DNA from: Cnuibacter physcomitrellae
GTDB taxonomy: Bacteria; Actinomycetota; Actinomycetes; Actinomycetales; Microbacteriaceae
Assembly: GCF_014640535.1 (NCBI RefSeq)
Contig: NZ_BMHD01000001.1
Location: 1,118,214-1,182,213 of the forward strand
Length of the DNA: 64,000 nt
Direction: 5' to 3'
Part shown: positions 59,186 to 64,000 of the stretch, piece by piece
Position numbering within the stretch: position 1 is the stretch's first letter
How the letters are laid out: every line of letters starts with the position of its first letter
Notes under the pieces: generated by a model
The model's input: only the letters and a program-made list of their open reading frames with translations
Told to the model about the DNA's origin: nothing
Database searches by the model: none
Made by a program: the position numbers and the translations under genes

Positions 59186-59248
59186 CCGGTTTGTCCAGAT
59201 TTCCGTCGCAAATCGCGGAAAACGCGACGGAAACCTGGACAAAGCCGG
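59186..59248. repeat. Intergenic palindrome, GTCCA-TTTCCGTCGC family, copy 2
   Basis: CCGGTTTGTCCAGATTTCCG at the left pairs with CGGAAACCTGGACAAAGCCGG at the right around AAATCGCGGAAAAC. An outer TCCCCGGA/TCCGGGGA extends the stem to about 59169-59260. It resembles the palindrome at 48922-48986 over TTTGTCCANNTTTCCGTCGC. It lies 27 nt after the binding-protein stop. Confidence 0.8.
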
Positions 59249-59274
59249 ACCCTCCGGGGAGACCGGCGGGCGGG

Positions 59275-60513
59275 CTACTTGACGACCGCTTCCATGTTCG
59301 ACTGGGCGGACTTCAGGATGGCGGCGGGGTCACCCGTGGCCAGGGACTCGAGCTGCGAGTTGAGGTCCTTGATGACGTCGGCGGAGCCGGCGAGGGTGGG
59401 GACGCCCTGCGCGAAGTCGGCCGAGTCGAGGAAGGCGACCGAGTCGGGGTTGGCGGTCTTCCACTGGTCGGCGGCGGACTGCACCGAGGGCATGACGCCG
59501 AAGGCCTGCGCGAACGCGAGCTGGTCCTCGGTGGACGTCAGCTTCTCGACCAGCGCGAGCGCGGCATCCTTGTTCTTGCTGTCAGCGGCGATGCCCCAGC
59601 AGTTGGTGAACTGCAGGGTGCCCTGTCCGCCCGGGCCCGCGGGGAGCTCGGCGACGGTGTACTTCACGTCCGGGTAGTCGTTCTTCAGGCCTCCGGCGAT
59701 CCAGTTGCCCTCGATCGTCATCGCGGCCTGGCCCTTGCCGAACGCCTCGCCGCCCCATCCGGCGCCGAGGTCGGAGGAGTACTTCGCCACTCCGGCGGTG
59801 AGCAGGCCCTTCACGTACTCCAGCGCCTGGAGGTTCTCCGGGCTGTCGACGGTGGCCTCGGTCTGGTCGGAGTTGAGGAGCGACCCGCCGGCTTGAGCCA
59901 TGAACGCGCCGACACGCGCGTACTCGGGCGAGAAGGCGAGGCCCACATGCTCGGGGGTGGTGAGCTTCGTCGCGACGGCAGTGAGCTGATCCCACGTGGT
60001 CGGGATGTCGGCGTCGGTCAGGCCTGCCGCCGCCCACATGTCTGTGTTGATCACGAGCCCGAGCGTGGAGAAGTCCTTCGGGGCGCAGTAGAACGTGCCG
60101 TCGTAGGTGAACGAGTCGACGAGCGTCGGGTAGAAGTCGTCCTTGTTGGAGAGCTGGTCGCCGTAGGCGTAGAGCGAGCCGTTGGAGGCGAAGCCGGCCA
60201 GCGCATCCGTCGAGACGTAGAACACGTCGGCGGGCTGGCCGGAGGCGAAGCCCTGGCTGAGCTGCTGGTTGAGGTCGGATGCGGCGGTCACGGTGGCCTG
60301 GGTGCCCGACTCGCTCGACCAGTCGGCGACGGCGGACGTGACCGCGGCGGTCTCGGCGTCGCCGGACGAGCCGATGAGCACGCTCAGCGGGGCGCTCGAG
60401 TCCTGCGACGACCCGGCGTCGCCGCTGAAGCCCGAGCCGCAGGCGGTGAGGGTGAGGGCGCCTACGGCGGCGAGGCCGGCGCCGACGATCCAGCGGGATG
60501 TGCGTCTTTGCAT
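59275..60513 (-). CDS. Extracellular solute-binding lipoprotein (sugar ABC importer)
   Basis: A 412-residue lipoprotein. The signal peptide ends at lipobox LTAC, with Cys25 lipidated. The mature domain has the type 1 solute-binding features of maltose/multiple-sugar binding proteins: GFASGQPADVFYVSTDALAG, GKGQAAMTIEGNWIAGGLKN and TNCWGIAADSKNKDAALAL. It delivers a sugar to the MalF/MalG-like permeases downstream. It is divergent from the LacI regulator. AGGAG precedes the ATG. The sugar identity is unknown. Confidence 0.93.
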   Translation of the reverse strand: MQRRTSRWIVGAGLAAVGALTLTACGSGFSGDAGSSQDSSAPLSVLIGSSGDAETAAVTSAVADWSSESGTQATVTAASDLNQQLSQGFASGQPADVFYVSTDALAGFASNGSLYAYGDQLSNKDDFYPTLVDSFTYDGTFYCAPKDFSTLGLVINTDMWAAAGLTDADIPTTWDQLTAVATKLTTPEHVGLAFSPEYARVGAFMAQAGGSLLNSDQTEATVDSPENLQALEYVKGLLTAGVAKYSSDLGAGWGGEAFGKGQAAMTIEGNWIAGGLKNDYPDVKYTVAELPAGPGGQGTLQFTNCWGIAADSKNKDAALALVEKLTSTEDQLAFAQAFGVMPSVQSAADQWKTANPDSVAFLDSADFAQGVPTLAGSADVIKDLNSQLESLATGDPAAILKSAQSNMEAVVK

Positions 60514-60560
60514 GGTGTGTCTCCTCTGTGGGGCAGCGTCGCTGCGTGCCTCTGGTGCTG

Positions 60561-60604
60561 TTGGAACGTTCAAAGTCTTGCACGAACTCTTTTGATCGTT
60601 CAAA
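60561..60604. promoter_or_regulatory. Two LacI-type operator palindromes, 30 bp centre to centre
   Basis: TTGGAACGTTCAAA (60561-60574) and TTTGATCGTTCAAA (60591-60604) are variants of TTTGAACGTTCAAA. Their spacing of 30 bp places both on one face of DNA. They lie between the lacI-type gene and the binding-protein gene, so the regulator probably represses both. Confidence 0.7.
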
Positions 60605-60667
60605 CTGATCTGGCGATAGCATAGGCACATCCCCAGAACGGGGGCAAGGGTTCACCAGGAGGGGCGA

Positions 60668-61711
60668 GTGCAGCGACTCCCGACCATCGTCGACGTCGCC
60701 TCCACGGCAGGGGTGTCACGGCAGACGGTGTCGAACGTGCTCAACTCCCCCGACATCGTCAAGCCCGAGACCCGCATCCGGGTGGAGGCGGCGATCGCGT
60801 CGCTCGGCTACCACCCCCACGAGTCGGCGCGCCGGCTCCGGATGCGGAAGAGCTCCACCATCGGCATCCGCCTCGATCCGCAGACCGACGGCATCTCGGG
60901 GTCGGTGCTCGACCGCTTCCTCCACGCGCTCACCGAGCAGGCGGCGGAGCAGGGCCTGCGCATCCTCCTGTTCACCGCCCGCGATCACCACGACGAGGTG
61001 ACGCAGATCGAGCGCCTGCGCGACACCGGGGACGTCGACGCCTTCGTCCTGACGTCGACCACGCTGGGCGACCCCCGCACCACGCGCCTGGCGGAGCTGG
61101 GTGTCTCGTTCGTGACCTTCGGACGCCCGTGGGGTGTCGACGACATGGACGATCCGGCGCATCTCTGGGTGGACGTCGACGGTCGCTCCGGCCTCCACGA
61201 GGCCACCTCCGCCTACCTCTCCACGGGCCTCCGCCGGGTCGGCTACATCGGCTGGCCGGCCGGCTCCGGTTCGGGCGACGACCGGATGCGCGGCTGGCGC
61301 GACGCCATGCTCGAGGCGGCGCAGTCGCCGGCCTCGGGCGAGGTGGAGCTCGAGGCGCTCTGCGTCGCGGTGGAGGACGGCGTGAGCCAGGGCGCCGAGG
61401 CGTACCGCCGTCTCCGTGCCGCGGGCGAGGTCGACGCCGTGGTGTGCGCGAGCGACTCCCTCGCGCTCGGCGCGCTCCTCGCCTCGGGCGGCGCGATCCC
61501 CGTCACAGGCTACGACGACACCCCGGTCGCGGCCGCGGTGGGTCTGTCGAGCGTCCGCCAGCCCCTCGACGAGGTCGCCGCGGGCGTCCTCGAGCTCCTC
61601 ACCGGCGCCCACGCCGGTCGCTCGACGGGTGGTCCGGCGAACGACCCGCGCCACCGCCTGGTCCGTCCGCGCCTGGTGACGCGCTCCCCCGCTCCGCTCC
61701 CTCCGCGCTGA
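60668..61711 (+). CDS. LacI family transcriptional regulator
   Basis: A 347-residue repressor. The N-terminal helix-turn-helix covers about residues 1-55 (TIVDVASTAGVSRQTVSNVL). The hinge region is ESARRLRMRKSSTIGIRLDP. The sugar-binding periplasmic-protein-like domain follows (VDVDGRSGLHEATSAYLSTG, VVCASDSLALGALLASGGAI). The GTG start has GGAGGGGCGA as ribosome-binding site. It controls the divergent sugar operon through the two palindromes. Confidence 0.92.
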   Translation: MQRLPTIVDVASTAGVSRQTVSNVLNSPDIVKPETRIRVEAAIASLGYHPHESARRLRMRKSSTIGIRLDPQTDGISGSVLDRFLHALTEQAAEQGLRILLFTARDHHDEVTQIERLRDTGDVDAFVLTSTTLGDPRTTRLAELGVSFVTFGRPWGVDDMDDPAHLWVDVDGRSGLHEATSAYLSTGLRRVGYIGWPAGSGSGDDRMRGWRDAMLEAAQSPASGEVELEALCVAVEDGVSQGAEAYRRLRAAGEVDAVVCASDSLALGALLASGGAIPVTGYDDTPVAAAVGLSSVRQPLDEVAAGVLELLTGAHAGRSTGGPANDPRHRLVRPRLVTRSPAPLPPR

Positions 61712-61734
61712 GCGTCCCGGGCTTCCGAGACAGC

Positions 61735-61795
61735 CGAACACCCCCAGAAGGTGCGGCTCCCACGACCGTGAAAGCGCTCCTTCTGGGGGTGTTCG
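61735..61795. repeat. Intergenic palindrome, CCCCCAG family, copy 3
   Basis: The left arm CGAACACCCCCAGAAGGTGC and the right arm GCGCTCCTTCTGGGGGTGTTCG pair with few mismatches over about 28 bp. The core CCCAGAAGGAGCGC is shared with copy 2 (24816-24950). It follows the LacI stop by 24 nt, between convergent genes. Confidence 0.82.
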
Positions 61796-61849
61796 AAGAG
61801 GTGGCGATGCGGAGGCGCAGAGGCGTCAGCGCGCGGCGCTGCCGTCCAC

Positions 61850-61874
61850 GCCCGGATGCGCTCGCGCATCCGGG
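61850..61874. repeat. GC-rich hairpin GCCCGGATGCG/CGCATCCGGGC
   Basis: Perfect 11-bp arms with a short CTC-type loop. It lies in the gap between lacI and ilvC. A flanking 22-bp block (GTCAGCGCGCGGCGCTGCC near 61825) recurs almost exactly at 61913-61935, within the next hairpin. Confidence 0.7.
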
Positions 61875-61897
61875 CCAGACAAGCACAGCGTCGGCGT

Positions 61898-63486
<1,589 letters not shown>

Positions 63487-63489
63487 GGT

Positions 63490-64000
63490 CTACTCCTCAC
63501 CATCCCAGCTCGGCGCATGGTCTTTGGCGTACTGGATGTCGCTGTTCGACACGCCCTGCGGCACCATCGGCCACACCATCGCCTCGCGCGAGACGACGAA
63601 GTCAATCACCACGGGGCGGTCGTTCGTCTCGAGGGCGAGCTTGATCGCGGCGTCGACCTCCTCCTTCTTCGTGACCCGGATGCCCAGGGCGCCGTAGGCG
63701 TCGGCCATCTTCACGAAGTCGGGGACCATCACGGTGTCGTGGCCGGTGTTGAGGTCGGTGAACGAGAACCGTCCGTCGTAGAACAGGTTCTGCCACTGCC
63801 GCACCATGCCGAGCGACGAGTTGTTGATGATCGCGACCTTGATCGGGATCTTGTTGATCGTGCAGGTGGCCAGCTCCTGGTTGGTCATCTGGAAGCAGCC
63901 GTCGCCATCGATCGCCCACACCACGCGGTTGGGTTCGCCGACCTTCGCGCCCATGGCGGCCGGAACCGCGTAGCCCATCGTCCCGGCACCGCCGGAGTTC
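63490..64000 (-). CDS. ilvB: Acetolactate synthase large subunit, C-terminal part (5' end outside window)
   Basis: About 170 C-terminal residues of the catalytic subunit. The thiamine-diphosphate motif is visible as [20 protein letters not shown] with the closing NN of [29 protein letters not shown] and [20 protein letters not shown] match the C-terminus of AHAS. The fragment begins inside the sequence [16 protein letters not shown], so the first 400 or so residues lie beyond the window. It is first of ilvB-ilvN-ilvC. Confidence 0.95.
   Translation of the reverse strand, partial: NSGGAGTMGYAVPAAMGAKVGEPNRVVWAIDGDGCFQMTNQELATCTINKIPIKVAIINNSSLGMVRQWQNLFYDGRFSFTDLNTGHDTVMVPDFVKMADAYGALGIRVTKKEEVDAAIKLALETNDRPVVIDFVVSREAMVWPMVPQGVSNSDIQYAKDHAPSWDGEE

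Noticed and set aside
58903-59274. CRISPR array in the repeat-rich gap
   Set aside because: Units are contiguous 55-58-bp tandem copies without unique spacers, and one copy is inverted; no cas gene is near.

Overview
The window is about 70% G+C and gene-dense. It carries actinobacterial hallmarks: GTG starts, lipoprotein binding proteins, a DtxR/IdeR-type iron box, an ECF42 sigma factor paired with a DGPF protein, and many genes whose start codon lies 6-8 nt after a TANNNT -10 box (leaderless mRNAs). Gene content and the ilvBNC/serA/leuB/ilvE/gltX set suggest a chromosome segment from the family Microbacteriaceae. The family is an inference; no rRNA is present to confirm it.

Layout. 1-5.9 kb: a truncated amidohydrolase, an azoreductase-like flavoprotein, an alpha/beta hydrolase, an SRPBCC protein, a coiled-coil protein and a GAF-SpoIIE phosphatase. 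5.9-9.2 kb: an accessory cluster made of a GntR regulator diverging from isochorismatase-type hydrolase, cupin and lipoprotein substrate-binding protein, with no permease or ATPase beside it. 9.3-13.1 kb: a FUSC-like membrane protein, a GH15 glucoamylase, and an apparent Fe(II)/2-oxoglutarate enzyme behind an iron box. 13.2-20.3 kb is the most accessory-looking part: a GmrSD-type DUF262/DUF1524 protein, a frameshifted nucleotidyltransferase, an ECF sigma gene with an internal amber codon followed by a membrane protein, an AbiEi/AbiEii toxin-antitoxin pair and tRNA-Gln(CUG). 20.3-25 kb: GNAT, DJ-1/PfpI, a Pro/Gly-rich membrane protein, and DGPF plus ECF42.

25-40.7 kb is mostly housekeeping or membrane genes: a thioredoxin-reductase-like enzyme coupled to gltX, a DUF1206 protein, a two-gene ABC exporter, a CNNM/CorC protein, a diacylglycerol kinase-like enzyme, a 2'-5' RNA ligase, NAD(P)HX dehydratase, a histidine phosphatase, LysR diverging from an MFS pump, a lipase-like hydrolase, an SDR and a MaoC protein. 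40.7-45.8 kb: an amino-acid permease, then two divergent efflux pumps sharing a palindromic operator, with a MarR regulator downstream. 45.9-50.6 kb: serA, leuB, ilvE and an FAH-family gene. 50.7-53.8 kb: DoxX-like, secreted and small membrane proteins. 53.9-61.7 kb: a LacI-controlled sugar module (binding protein, two permeases, peptidase-E-like, glycogen-debranching-type glucosidase). 61.9-64 kb: ilvC, ilvN and the end of ilvB.

A recurring theme is large intergenic palindromes. At least three sequence families recur (12.2/24.8/61.7 kb; 48.9/59.2 kb; a 58-bp tandem unit at 58.9-59.2 kb), and several further single hairpins have arms of 15-31 bp. Most lie between convergent genes or immediately after operons. 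Those inside the sugar ABC operon separate the binding-protein gene from its permeases, where a stem-loop could set the usual excess of binding protein. Starts were chosen from homologous N-termini, ribosome-binding sites and the leaderless -10 pattern. No database search could be run.
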